From contig LUGG01000005.1 of the NCBI GenBank assembly GCA_001683735.1, positions 930,001 through 994,000 of the forward strand: a stretch of DNA of 64,000 nucleotides, in the 5' to 3' direction. Positions within the stretch are counted from its first letter, which is position 1, and each line of letters opens with the position of its first letter. Origin of the DNA: Grifola frondosa. Its lineage: Eukaryota > Basidiomycota > Agaricomycetes > Polyporales > Grifolaceae. The notes beneath the pieces were generated by a model that worked only from the letters and a program-made list of their open reading frames with translations, had not been told where the DNA came from and searched no databases. Shown here piece by piece: positions 50,301 to 60,986 of the stretch. A program made the translations under genes and the position numbers.

Positions 50301-53300
50301 GATTATGTACATATCTTTGTATGATATTAAAATAAAAACATACCATTCTGGGCAACCACCCCAGAATGTTCTGCTGCATTGCTCCTTCAAATCTTCACCA
50401 AATTTCTTAATTCCTTCATCCCCTTGGTCGCCTTAGTGTCCCATTTTATGTTCTACATTTATTTTGGCAGAATATGTGATGGAAAACATACCATTTCTGG
50501 TGGGTGCAGGCTCAGCCACACCAGAATTCCTCCCCCTCCTCCTCCCTCAATACTTCATGGATTCTCTTTATTTAACATTCCCCGTAGTCCTACATATGTC
50601 TACTTTAATTTTATGTATAGTAGACAGCCCCAAACAATGATAATATTTCGTCTCCTCCTGCTTTGCTGGCAGGGATCCATCCTAATTTGGGAAATGAATA
50701 TTGGACGGAATCTGGAACGAAGGGCACCGTCTGAAAGGTAAATTTTATCCTAATAAGACGATGTTCACGCCGAAATATTCCGTCCGGTACTCGCTTCAGA
50801 AAACACACAACAACATTGGGTGGCAGTTGCCACACTGATCACCCAATATCCTTCCACCCAGTTGCTCTTTTTTTATGCTCATTTTTGTATACATCTCCCA
50901 TTGTATATAGCTCTCAGAAAATGCCTTTATTTTAATATTTGATGCATATTTGATAATGCTGAATCACAAACACTGAAGTGTAATATCCCCCTGATAGGGA
51001 TTTTTCTGGCCACTTTAAAAACATGAAAAGTTCCATATATATAACACTCATATAGCTCTACAATATACAACAAACATTACAAGAATACATGAGGAAGTGA
51101 GGGAGATATGAGGAAAATACCTAATTGTGGCTGAAACCTCAATACTGCTGTACCGGGCTCAAGTCACCTGTACAAGTGAATCAGGGGCAAGTACACTGAT
51201 TCCTGAATTACTCCCTCAATTCCTCATCAATTTTTATGATCTTGGACTTGTTTGGAAGCTGTTATATTCCTTTATCCTCTCCTGCCATCCGATCTGTTAT
51301 TATATTTCGTATAGTAGGACAATTGTATAATCTATAGGGGAAGCTGATAAGGATTTCACCATATGGGATCGTCTCTGATAAGCGTAATGTATAGCTCATA
51401 ATGATACCCCAATATAAAGAAATACACCACAAAAGTCCGTTGAAATTAGGGGCAAATCCCATTCAGGAAGGATGGAGGAAATGTTTCAGCCACCCCTGAA
51501 TACTGTTTGTGTGTTTTCTGAAGCGAGTACCGGACGGAATATTTCGGCGTGAACATCGTCTTATTAGGATAAAATTTACCTTTCAGACGGTGCCCTTCGT
51601 TCCAGATTCCGTCCAATATTCATTTCCCAAATTAGGATGGATCCCTGCCAGCAAAGCAGGAGGAGACGAAATATTATCATTGTTTGGGGCTGTCTACTAT
51701 ACATAAAATTAAAGTAGACATATGTAGGACTACGGGGAATGTTAAATAAAGAGAATCCATGAAGTATTGAGGGAGGAGGAGGGGGAGGAATTCTGGTGTG
51801 GCTGAGCCTGCACCCACCAGAAATGGTATGTTTTCCATCACATATTCTGCCAAAATAAATGTAGAACATAAAATGGGACACTAAGGCGACCAAGGGGATG
51901 AAGGAATTAAGAAATTTGGTGAAGATTTGAAGGAGCAATGCAGCAGAACATTCTGGGGTGGTTGCCCAGAATGGTATGTTTTTATTTTAATATCATACAA
52001 AGATATGTACATAATCTAATTATACTCGACGACCGCTTTCAGACGAACCTAAAATGAAGAATATCTGTGCAGAATTGAGGGAGTAGTGGAGGAGAAAACA
52101 TATGGTGGCTATGTTTAAAACATACCAAATGTGGTATGTTTCCGCAACATGTGACAAATCCTGTATTTACCCCGAGCTCTATTATCCTGATATGGATAAT
52201 ACAAGCAGGTGGGATTGTAATAATGAAGTATTACAACCTGACCTGATTGTACTACTGAATATTACAATCAGGCCAGATTGTATTACCAGTAGTATTACAA
52301 TCTGACCTGGTTGTTTTATCGAAAATTACAATCTGGCCTGATTGTATTATCAAAAATTACAATATGACCTGATTGTATTATCTAGTATTACAACCAGGTC
52401 AGATTGTACTACTGAATATTACAATCTGACCAGGTTGTTTTATTGAAAATTACAATCAGGTCAGATTGTATTACCAGTAGTATTACAATCTGGGCTGATT
52501 GTATTATCTAGTATTACAACCTGACCTGATTGTATTATCTAGTATTACAACCTGACCTGATTGTACTATTCAATATTACAATCTGACCAGATTGTTTTAT
52601 CGAAAATTACAATCTGACCTGATTGTATTATCTAGTATTACAACCAGGTCAGATTGTACTACTGAATATTACAATCTGACCAGGTTGTTTATCTAGTATT
52701 ACAATCAGGTCAGATTGTATTACCAGTAGTATTACAATCTGGCCTGATTGTTTTATCGAAAATTACAACCTGGCCTGATTGTATTATCCAGTATTACAAC
52801 CTGACCTGATTGTACTATTGAATATTACAATTTGACCAGGTTGTTTTATCTAGTATTACAATTTGGCCTGATTGTACTATTGAATATTACAATCTGACCA
52901 GATTGTTTTATCAAAAATTACAACCAGGTCAGATTGTACTACTGAATATTACAATCTGACCAGGTTGTTTTATCTAGTATTACAATCTGACCAGATTGTT
53001 TTATCGAAAATTACAACCTGGCCTGATTGTATTATCTAGTATTACAATCAGGTCAGATTGTACTATTGAATATTACAATCTGACCAGATTGTTTTATCGA
53101 AAATTACAACCTGGCCTGATTGTATTATCTAGTATTACAATGAGGTCAGATTGTACTATTAAATATTACAATCTGACCAGATTGTTTTATCAAAAATTAC
53201 AACCTGGCCTGATTGTATTATCTGGTATTACAACCAGGTCAGATTGTACTATTGAATATTACAATCTGACCAGATTGTTTTATTGAAAATTACAACCTGG

Positions 53301-56300
53301 CCTGATTGTATTATCTAGTATTACAATCAGGTCAGATTGTACTATAGAAATATTACAAGCAGCCCTAATTGTAAAAAAATGCAGCCTAGCTGTATTACAA
53401 TGCTCCTATTATAATACAATATATATTACAATCTGCCCAGTATTGTACTACGGCATTTTTGACAACCTGACCAGCTAACTCACAACGGTTGTAGCAGGTT
53501 GATGCTATATTGTATTACAATACAGGTAGCCAGTAGTGCTGATGAAGGATATCCGGCGCTATCAACTCATGAATATCAGCGCGGGGGAAGTCATTCGTAA
53601 AGGGCTGTGAAATGATAGGAGTCAGCGATTATGAACACCAGAACAAATGAATCAATAGTAAGCGGAAGATAGACAACAAGATATCAATATGCCCGCTCCT
53701 CGAAACAACGCCCTCTGCTGTCGATGACACGTTGAGCTCGGGGATGGACTGGAGCTGCCCTGGGTACACGCATACACTTGTCGTCGTCGTCGATCTCAAC
53801 TTCGGGATGGTGATTGCCGCTTCCACAGCCCACTTTGTGGGAGATTTTGCGGAGGTGTTACGGGCTCCTGCGCTGATGTCGAGCTCCTCGCAGCGGAGTG
53901 CGAAGACGCAAAAGGAGACGTGGATGGCATATCTACCGAAGGAACGGGCAGACCATCGGGAGATGTCGCTACAACGAGAACAGGCAGAGGCACAGGCATG
54001 TTCTCGGGAACTTCCCCATAATCAGAAGACGAAGACGGCGAGGTCGAGGAAGGAGAGCTAGAAACTGCAACTTCGGAGATAGGTGCGGGGCCACTTGCAA
54101 CATCTCCTTCATTCCGAGATACGTTGCGTGAGTGAAGAGAGCCCGAGTGGCTGCCATGATGGTGGTGCTTTGCGCGGATATGCGAAGCGTAGACCTCTGC
54201 ATGGCCCTGCCTTGTGCTCCTTCCTCGTTGCCGTCGGAGCGGCTGCCCTCTTTGTTCTCGCCATCCTCAATCTCGAGCACATCGTCCGCTGTGAGCGTGC
54301 TTATCGCGCGCCTGCGGCTGTACACGACGTCGTGGGCGACGCAACGATGCTGGTCGAAAAGTCCCAGCCATCCATCGTGCTGCGCGTTCGGATCTATGGC
54401 TGCTTCCTGCACTCCTGGCATTGCACCAGCGGCGAGAGGCCCTTGAGGATCGTGCCGACCAGGTGGGGCGCTTCGCCCCACGGAAGAACGGGATCTGCAG
54501 CAGCTCCTCCGCCGTCAGGCGCGTGACGGGATCCTTGTCAAGGCACAACGCGACAATGACTGCGAGCGCATGCGAGTAGCGGTGCGGGCCAGCGGTACGG
54601 TCCAGGCGTGGCGGCGCGTCCTGCACTGTCTGAAGAAGCACGGCATGCGGGTCAGCACGTGAACGCGGGGCACGGCCTTGCGTCAGCTCCAGCGTGATGC
54701 CGAATGACTACATGTCCGCCGAGGCGTTGTACTGTTTGCCGTTGATGACCTCCGGCGCCATCCAGCACGGCGTGCCCACGAACGACTTGCGCTTTCCGAA
54801 TACCCATGGCTTGTGCGGATGCGCATGGTTTGGGGCGTGTGCATGCGTATGCGAGCGAGGCAGGTGGACGAAGTTGACAGTGCGCTTCTGGGTCGAGGAT
54901 GGGGACGCGGTGGTGTCTTCTGCATCCCAGAAAAAAGTGGTAACGCCGAGGTGGCCCAGGAGAACCGTACTGTCGTCGTCGACTAGAAGGTTCACTGCAT
55001 TCACGTCGCGGTGCATGAGACCGTTGACGTGTAGGTAGCTGCAAACGTATATCAAATCAAACGGGGTGCGCGAGGTTCGGGAAATATGGGCACTCACTTG
55101 ATCCCCTCCAAAGCCTGCTTCAGGATGCAGTGGATAACCTCCTCCTCGAGGCCACCGGGCCAGCCAAATCGCATGATGACGCTGCCCGCGTTCATGAGAC
55201 GCATCGCAATGTACAGCTTGTAGCCGACCATCCAGGTGCCGCAGACACGCAGCACGTTGGGATGCTTGGTGAGCGACATGAGCTGGGTCTCGTTCTGGAG
55301 GAGGCGGAGAGAGTGAGGCAGGAGGCAATCGAGGTCGAGCATCTTAAGCGCACATGAGATGGGCTGCGATCCGTCCTGGGGTTGATACAGCGCGGTGTAG
55401 ACGACCTAGAATTTGGAACTTTGGCATTGAAAACCTCTAGTGAAAGCAGCTGCCCCAAGGAGGAGGACCGAAGAGCTCCGATCTTCGAGCTGGCCGTGGC
55501 CCAACACGTCTTGCTGCGTTCTTGATGAGATTTTGGCTCGAGGCACCCCTGCTCGGGAGCCAGAGCAGCTTCGAGATGGAAGCAATACAGGAGGAGCAAG
55601 TGGAGGAGTATGCGCACAATGCACATCGGGGGAAGCATATCTACGTGCGTGTGTCGGCGTCGAGGCGGATGTTGGGCCAGAAGCACGGCGCGTGCATGAG
55701 GATGATGCGCCGGTTCCGGCACGCACGTGCACGAATATCTTGACGAAGAGTTCGGTCGGCAGCATATCGATGAACAGGATCGAGTTCCAGACTTCTGAGG
55801 GGAGTGTGAAGAGCGTGGAAAGGACGAACGCAGTGAGGTCGTCTGGGTCATCACAGAGCATGGGTTACTGAGTATGGGAGTGAAGGCGAAAGCGAATTGT
55901 GATGGAGATGAATGAAGAACAATCATGGAGAGAGACAGAGACAGAGAAAGATGAACCTACCACAATATCCCCGACGAGTCCGTACTCATTCCAAAGCATA
56001 CCAAGCTCAAAATGAGCAACCAACTCTTCCGTATGTTCACGCGTTCGACGTCCACCGTCGGGGCCGTCAAGGTTGCTATTGGGAGCTGTACATCTGTGAG
56101 AAACATAATTAGATGAATCCATAAGAATTAAAAAATGTGATCTACCTTGGACACCATCCTTGCACGATACATGCAAGGAGGGCTTGCTCAGGGTAGTCTG
56201 CAATGTAAGGACCCAAACCATAAATTACCCGCCTGAAATGCCCATCGGCGCAACGCACGACTTCCGGCGTTGTCATCCCAGGTTTTAAAGATTGCAGAAT

Positions 56301-57950
56301 ACGAGAAAGGGAAGTATGGAATAGCTGTCGTCGAAACTTGCGGAACTTTGGGTCATCCTTATACTCGCGGGTTGCTTTGTAAAAAATCTATGAGCCGCGA
56401 CAGCTAAAGAAATCATGTACAAATGAACGTACTCTTTGGTATAGCTAAAAAGCCGATTAAAGCAACTGCGTTGCGATGTGCACGACGGACGCTGTTGTGG
56501 ACATTTCCTATTGATGCGTACAACGGATAATATTCATTTTGGCCCGTTGTGACCGAGACGGTGGTCTTGTCGCTGCCGAGGATAATCGGGACGAACGCAG
56601 CTCCGGCATTGTTTGGATCTTGAGCAATGATATCCTAGCAAAAGTTCAGCTCCCTGACACTTGTCGCATGGAGAGAAGAGAAGATAGCATACCGCCTGCT
56701 TCCACGCCCAATCTCCGGACATGAAATCTTTGAGTCGACGCTCGCCATCCATAAATTCACGAAATGGTCCATAGTCGATGTGGCCGTCGAAGTCCGGATT
56801 TGCAAGCATATTGCGAATGACAGTGCGTGGATCTCGAAACCAAACGTCGTAACCGGCAGTCATCCATTGCGGTATATTGTGCTCAGGCATCTCACCGGAG
56901 TACTTCATCTCGAAAGACTCCCATTTGACATCTCCGAGGTGCGTCGAATCGATGGTATCATGAAGGTCTTTGTGGTTGGTGAAAGGTGCGTGGTCGTTGT
57001 GCTTGAGAAGCGTCGCCAACCAAAGATCCATCAATTCGTCGACGTGTCCTCCCGACGCTTGCTGACGTGCATAGAGTAAGCTTGCAACTTCAAACTCGAT
57101 GCGGCTGCAGTATGGTGACCAGTCGTCTGAAGATTGTGTAGGTGGGGAGTGGGAGGAGTGTCTGGAGGTAGGTAGTGTCCATCCTCGTCGCAAGGTGTTC
57201 CTGAAGTGCCGATAAGTGGAGTTAAACTAAATCGAGTGATATGTGGATTCAAAACGCACCATCAATATGTTCGTGATATTGCCTGCTTAATCCTTCGGGG
57301 ATCGCGTCATCCGGAATGTGATCTTCCCATACGTGTGGCGGGGCATCATCGTCTTCCCAATCGTTCGAACTCGACGCATCCGAACTCGACGCGTCCGAAC
57401 TCGACGCGTCCGAACTCGACGCGTCCGAACTCGACTCCTCCGAACTTGACTCCTCCGAACTCGACTCTTGCGGGCCTGCTGGGTCCGCATCTTCTAAACT
57501 TGAATGGTCCGAATCCGAGTCCTCTCCATGGAGAACAAAATCAAAGTTTGAGACAGGTGACGCAGCGTTATGTTCGTGGTCCCGGCGGTACACACCCTCA
57601 TCCTCGCTGACATGGACCGGACCACCTTCGAGAAAGTCACCGGTGTGACCACCACACGCTGCTGGATCTTCGCGAGCTTCTTGGTCGGATGCCTCAGTGA
57701 CAGAATGATCATCACGGATTGCGTCTCGCTGCATTGGCAGCGCGTTGCTATGATCAGGTACAGAGACGTCCGAACTCGAGTAGGATGATGGTGTAGCTGC
57801 CCCAGAGAAAGAAGGATGATGTATTCGGAAGTGCAAGGTCCGTCCGGCCTTGCTTTTGAAATACCGGTGACATTTTGTGCATAGGTACTTTGCCGGTTTG
57901 CGAATCGTGCGTCTTGGGAGATGGGGGGAGGAAGCAGGCGAGTCTGACAT
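47355..57950 (-). CDS. Plavaka-type transposase, multi-exon, with two large insertions in introns
   Basis: The start is ATG at 57950 (MSDSPASSPHLPRRTIRKPA), then a C2H2 finger (KYLCTKCHRYF..TLHFRIHHP), an acidic Ser repeat (57480-57350), then the conserved core: ESFEMKYSGEMPEHNIPQWM, DPRTVIRNMLANPDFDGHID, ILGSDKTTVSVTTGQNEYYP, ASIGNVHNSVRRAHRNAVAL, GPDGGRRTREHTEELVAHFE, PFTNDFPRADIHELIAPDIL, GFKQWTGDDSKALMKVYLPA, GVRPEGFNLPRQHSLCHYRN, APNGLCSSITESKHIEAVKD, and the C-terminal DUF6830-like part (ALVHWFERIAEEPDEDTGMY, YVNRFADHHMFETVF, stop 47355-47357). Exons look open. Introns that are normally about 55 bp hold a 2.35-kb insert (about 53607-55960) and the foldback element. The donor next to LHQ (53545) is not GT, so correct splicing is doubtful. 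It would excise and reinsert the element. Confidence 0.8.
49048..50810. repeat. Left inverted arm of the foldback element
   Basis: Outer end TAATACAATATAGC, then a roughly 0.9-kb array (49190-50110) of about 31-bp units, then an inner unique part to 50810. It is mirrored by 51507-53517. Confidence 0.75.
49190..50110. repeat. Array of about 31-bp units, each containing a short palindrome
   Basis: Units alternate ACAATC..GATTGT-type dyads (such as ACAATCTGGTCAGATTGT) with AT spacers such as AATACTAGATAA and AATATTCAGTAGT. Variants differ at the CAGGTCAG/CTGACCTG core and in spacer choice. The same array, inverted and longer, lies at 52190-53350. Confidence 0.75.
50811..51506. other. Central spacer of the foldback element
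   Basis: 696 bp unique sequence between the arms, AT-rich. A frame at 51127-51330 is open but unrecognised. It contains no transposase-like sequence. Confidence 0.55.
51507..53517. repeat. Right inverted arm of the foldback element
   Basis: Mirror of 49048-50810. The inner part (51507-52190) is an exact inverse. The outer array (52190-53350) has more units than the left one, making this arm 248 bp longer. Confidence 0.75.
53796..55408 (-). pseudogene. FRAY/OSR1-like STE20-family kinase pseudogene inside a transposase intron
   Basis: The minus strand starts abruptly at an acceptor-like TTCTAG with VVYTALYQPQDGSQPISCAL, lacking the glycine loop. It continues ETQLMSLTKHPNVLRVCGTW, LKQALEGIK, YLHVNGLMHRDVNAVNLLVD (HRDVN where active kinases have HRDxK), LLGHLGV (the DLG aspartate is replaced), SFVGTPCWMAPEVINGKQYN and ASADM followed by TAG in place of the W in (D)IWSFG. 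Then LELTQGRAPRSRADPHAVLL, CLDKDPVTRLTAEELLQIP, and a tail with frame changes and Ser-rich sequence to about 53800. Loss of the catalytic lysine and DFG-type aspartate, a nonsense codon and indels mark it as dead. Its source looks like the SPAK/OSR1-type kinase family, expanded in agaricomycetes. Confidence 0.72.
55409..55900 (-). pseudogene. F-box-like protein fragment
   Basis: The minus strand has SILFIDMLPTELFVKIFVHV, resembling an F-box. It is followed in a shifted frame by RNRRIILMHAPCFWPNIRLD, like the stretch after the F-box in many agaricomycete F-box proteins. A TAG follows soon after (RTstop). Weak and short; it sits directly next to the kinase pseudogene within the same transposase intron, so both may have arrived together. 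Confidence 0.4.
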
Positions 57951-58157
57951 GGTTCAGCGTGAATCGACCTTTGGAAGAGATGGACTTAGAAACAAAAAGC
58001 GATAGACTAGACTGGTAAAGTAAACACGTACGTGCTCTGGCCACTTCGGGTCGCTGCAATGCCATAAAATCCTAGTTCTAGAGCGCCGCTAAGCGCCAGG
58101 TTGCATAGCACCTCACGGGAATCGGACAAGTTCAACCTTCAACTTCCATCTTCATCC
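57951..58157. promoter_or_regulatory. Bidirectional promoter of transposase and accessory gene
   Basis: 207 bp between the transposase ATG (57950, minus) and accessory ATG (58158, plus). Both genes must be driven from here. No TATA box is clear. Confidence 0.55.
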
Positions 58158-60368
58158 ATGCCTGCGACTCGCGCTGCCAACAAGAACCAGCACCCTGGTG
58201 AAGTAGACCTCAAGCGCAAGCATCGAAACCAGACTGAAATCAATGCTGGTCTGGAGACAAAGGCGGCGAAGGAAAAGAAGAGCAAAGTCGACCAGAAGAA
58301 TAAGGAAGCCCGTATCGCCAAACTCGAAGATAACATATCGATGACGGATGCGCAAACGTCTGCAGAACGTGTTGCGCGTGTTCGGTAGAGGCCTCGTTCG
58401 TAGCGGTGCTATGGCTGACATCTCTAAACCGCCTAAGAAGGACAGGAGTCTTCGTCAGCGTTCCCGGGTTCCAGCGTCTGTCGATGAAGTGACGAGGACA
58501 AAGGAGCCTGTGCCAGATGGTGAAGAGGCTGAAGTGCCCACAGAAATTGAGACCACTTCCTCGGAGTCTGAGGTTGAGCCGCTGGCGAAGAAGGTGAAGA
58601 AAGGCGACAGCGGGGCTAGGACCGCTATTGCTGCAGCCCGTAAGACTGCTCCCGAGCCTGGCGCCGACCAACAGGAGATCGCGAAGGTGTCGTCCAAGCA
58701 GCCTGCCAAAAAAAAGTAAGTTAATGCTTGCTATGTTGAAATAAATGTCTAGCACTTACTACGGATAATGTGTTAGGAGTACCAAGACGAAGGCGACATC
58801 TGTGGAAGATAAGATGGGCCTTGTCAAAACCTGGGGGAAGTCAGAGAGCGATTGGGGCAGCATACCGGCACCTACCAGCCACAGCACATCCAAGTCGGAT
58901 GTCCAAGGTGCTTCATCGGCTAGTGGGGATACATCAAAGTCAAAGGCTAAGTTGGCAGCCAATGCTGCATCTCCGCCATCGACTCCTCCGCTGAAGCCTA
59001 AGGCGGCTCGTGCGGGCAAGAAGGTGACTAAACCGAAGACCCCGTTGAAGGTCGAGAAGAAAGGAATCGTCAGTGATGACGAAAGCGTTGAACGGGATGC
59101 TGCGATGTCGAGTCCGGAGAAAAAGGGGAAACGTCTGACAAGTGATGTGAGTACGAATAATTGAATTCGCTCACCACGCCTAAACAACGCCCAAACCGCA
59201 CTTGACCAATGTCACATAGGGGATGGTCACTGTCACATCCAACCGTTCAGAACCCGAAGACCTTGGCGCCCAAAGTACAACGGACACCAAAATCGAATCC
59301 GACGATAGCAAGACTAGCTCCGCATCAGCTAAAGACGGCAAGGATTCTGAAGAAACATACAAGGTGCCTCCGGAGTTGCATTACCTCTTCAGAAAGCGAT
59401 TCATGCCGACGATCATCGCACTTGTCGGGAGGCTGGATAATCCATGGTCGTTTGTTGAGTGCGGTGCACGCGAGGTTGATTTGGCTGTTGAGTACCTGCA
59501 GATGCTGTGGCTTGAGGTCTTCGAGTCTACCCCATCCCTCCGATCAAGGGGCTATGCAAAGCTGTAAGTCCAATTGCTCAAATGATATTTGGCTGACAAC
59601 TTCTTACTACCGGGCAGGTAACTCAGCTGCTCGCGGAGTGGCGCTCTACGATGGCCAACATTGCGCTCCGCCTCGTCCACGAATATTTCCTCAGCGACCC
59701 TGAGAGCGCCTATAACAATGAGGTCCGTGCCCAGGAGGCACAGGACATGCTGAAGGACTTGTGGTTTCTCTTCGAGAAGGCTCATAAGCTGGTGAATTCG
59801 CTTGCGTTTTTCGTGAGACCCTTCTGATATTTATCTAATCTTCAATAGCCTTACAGGGGCCTTTTCCGCTCGGTGTTCATCATACGCACTTTTGGCCATT
59901 TCCTCTCCGCATGCCAAGGTGTAATCCCGTATCCCAGCCACAACATTACCTCGCTCAACATATTGCCTGTGGGTGCACTTGCAATAGCTGCAGCTGCGGT
60001 GAGTTAAAATATTATTATATAATTGGTTTGCATTGATTTCGCTCACTTTATTTCAGGTTGAGCGCGCCGTCTGGTTGTGGGCCGAGAAGCGTGTCACTAT
60101 TAGCGGTAGCGGTCAAATCGATTATCCGAAAAGGCCATTCAATCCGAAAGCTGCCAAGGAAAGCAAGTACCATCACCATTTTAGCGACCTTCGATGGGGC
60201 GGCGCGACACGCGAGTATGTTGTCTCAGCAAAAAACCTTTCCGCTCCCAAGGTCATGAAGATCGTCGATATGGCACGTCCGTCTTGCATCATGATCTCCG
60301 ATGACGAGGATGCCACCGTAGGTCGTGCATCACTCGTCGACGGTGATTCGGACTCGGAGCGCGAGTAG
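58158..60368 (+). CDS. Transposon accessory protein, divergent from the transposase
   Basis: The start is ATG at 58158 (MPATRAANKNQHPGEVDLKR). The N-terminal third is Lys-rich and disordered (KAAKEKKSKVDQKNKEARIA). A possible 46-bp intron near 58340-58386 keeps the frame into AMADISKPPKKDRSLRQRSR; otherwise there is a frame break. More Lys/Ser/Pro-rich exons follow. The C-terminal half is globular: ETYKVPPELHYLFRKRFMPT, IIALVGRLDNPWSFVE, LLAEWRSTMANIALRLVHEY, LKDLWFLFEKAHK, FIIRTFGHFLSACQGVIPYP and RAVWLWAEKRVTISGSGQID, ending DGDSDSERE. Helical, aromatic-rich, about 600 residues, no named domain known to me. Position and basic tail suggest a DNA-binding helper, comparable to the second gene of CACTA elements; this is inference. 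Confidence 0.6.
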
Positions 60369-60704
60369 TGGCTTCACGGGTATGTAGTTTCTTTTCTCGT
60401 TGAGTCATATCTGACTACTTTATCAGTCACTGGGTGTCTCAACGGTCATACATGAGCCGTTGAATGCCCGGCATCGTGAACGTCTCACGAGTGTCAGATC
60501 TCTTCATTCTTGTATGGACATCTTTATATCTATGTCTCCTTTCGTTGCTCACACATCCCCACTCACGAGAAAATCCCAAAACCTCTCTCTATATTCACTT
60601 TGCTATGTTCCAATGAGCTCTCTGTTGTCTGCCTTCTCTGCTTTGTCTGTTTCATCTACTCCATATGCTCTGTCTGCTTCGTCGGCTTCGTCTTGTTTAT
60701 CTGT

Positions 60705-60755
60705 GCCGTCTGCGGCGTCTGCAGCGTCTGCGGCGTCTGCGGCGTCTGCGCCATC
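60705..60755. repeat. 9-bp minisatellite GCGTCTGCG
   Basis: About five tandem copies of a 9-mer (GCGTCTGCG with A or G changes). The unit contains the TCTG word repeated across the subterminal region and may have grown from a transposase-binding motif. Confidence 0.6.
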
Positions 60756-60935
60756 TGCTTCATCTACACTCAGTTCTGAGTGTTCTGGACAGTCATAATA
60801 TGCTTTATTTAAGCCCATTTTGCCGCTGGTCTGGATCTTCTTTTTTGTCGAGCTGGTCTGGTATTTCTGTTTGGTCTTAGCATTGCTTTTGTATTAGTAG
60901 CTCAATACTTTCAATTCATTCTTATCTGGGCAATG

Positions 60936-60986
60936 CTGTGAGCTCTGAGTATTCTGTATAGTATCTGTGAGCTCTGAGTATTCTGT
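60936..60986. repeat. 22-bp direct repeat in the right subterminal region
   Basis: The 22 bases at 60936-60957 recur exactly at 60965-60986 (core GAGCTCTGAGTATTCTG). Confidence 0.65.

Larger units (their letters stand above)
49048..53517. mobile_element. 4.47-kb foldback-type element nested in a transposase intron
   Basis: Two long inverted arms (49048-50810 and 51507-53517) flank a 696-bp spacer. The outermost bases, TAATACAATATAGC at the left, appear exactly inverted at the right. The inner 1 kb of each arm is base-for-base symmetric about 51158.5; the outer parts differ by 248 bp because of repeat-number changes in their arrays. No transposase or other gene is recognised; identical open frames in both arms (for example 50379-50741 and 51576-51938) are mirror copies. 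The architecture matches foldback elements of other eukaryotes. No clear target-site duplication is seen (flanks CATTTTGG and CAATACAG). Confidence 0.72.

Noticed and set aside
50379..50741. 120-residue open frame, with an identical partner at 51576-51938 on the other strand
   Set aside because: It exists twice only because of the inverted arms. No domain, codon pattern or start context supports a gene.
60460..60880. Ser/Ala-rich and Leu/Arg-rich frames in the right subterminal region
   Set aside because: They arise from the GCGTCTGCG repeat being open in all frames. No support as genes.
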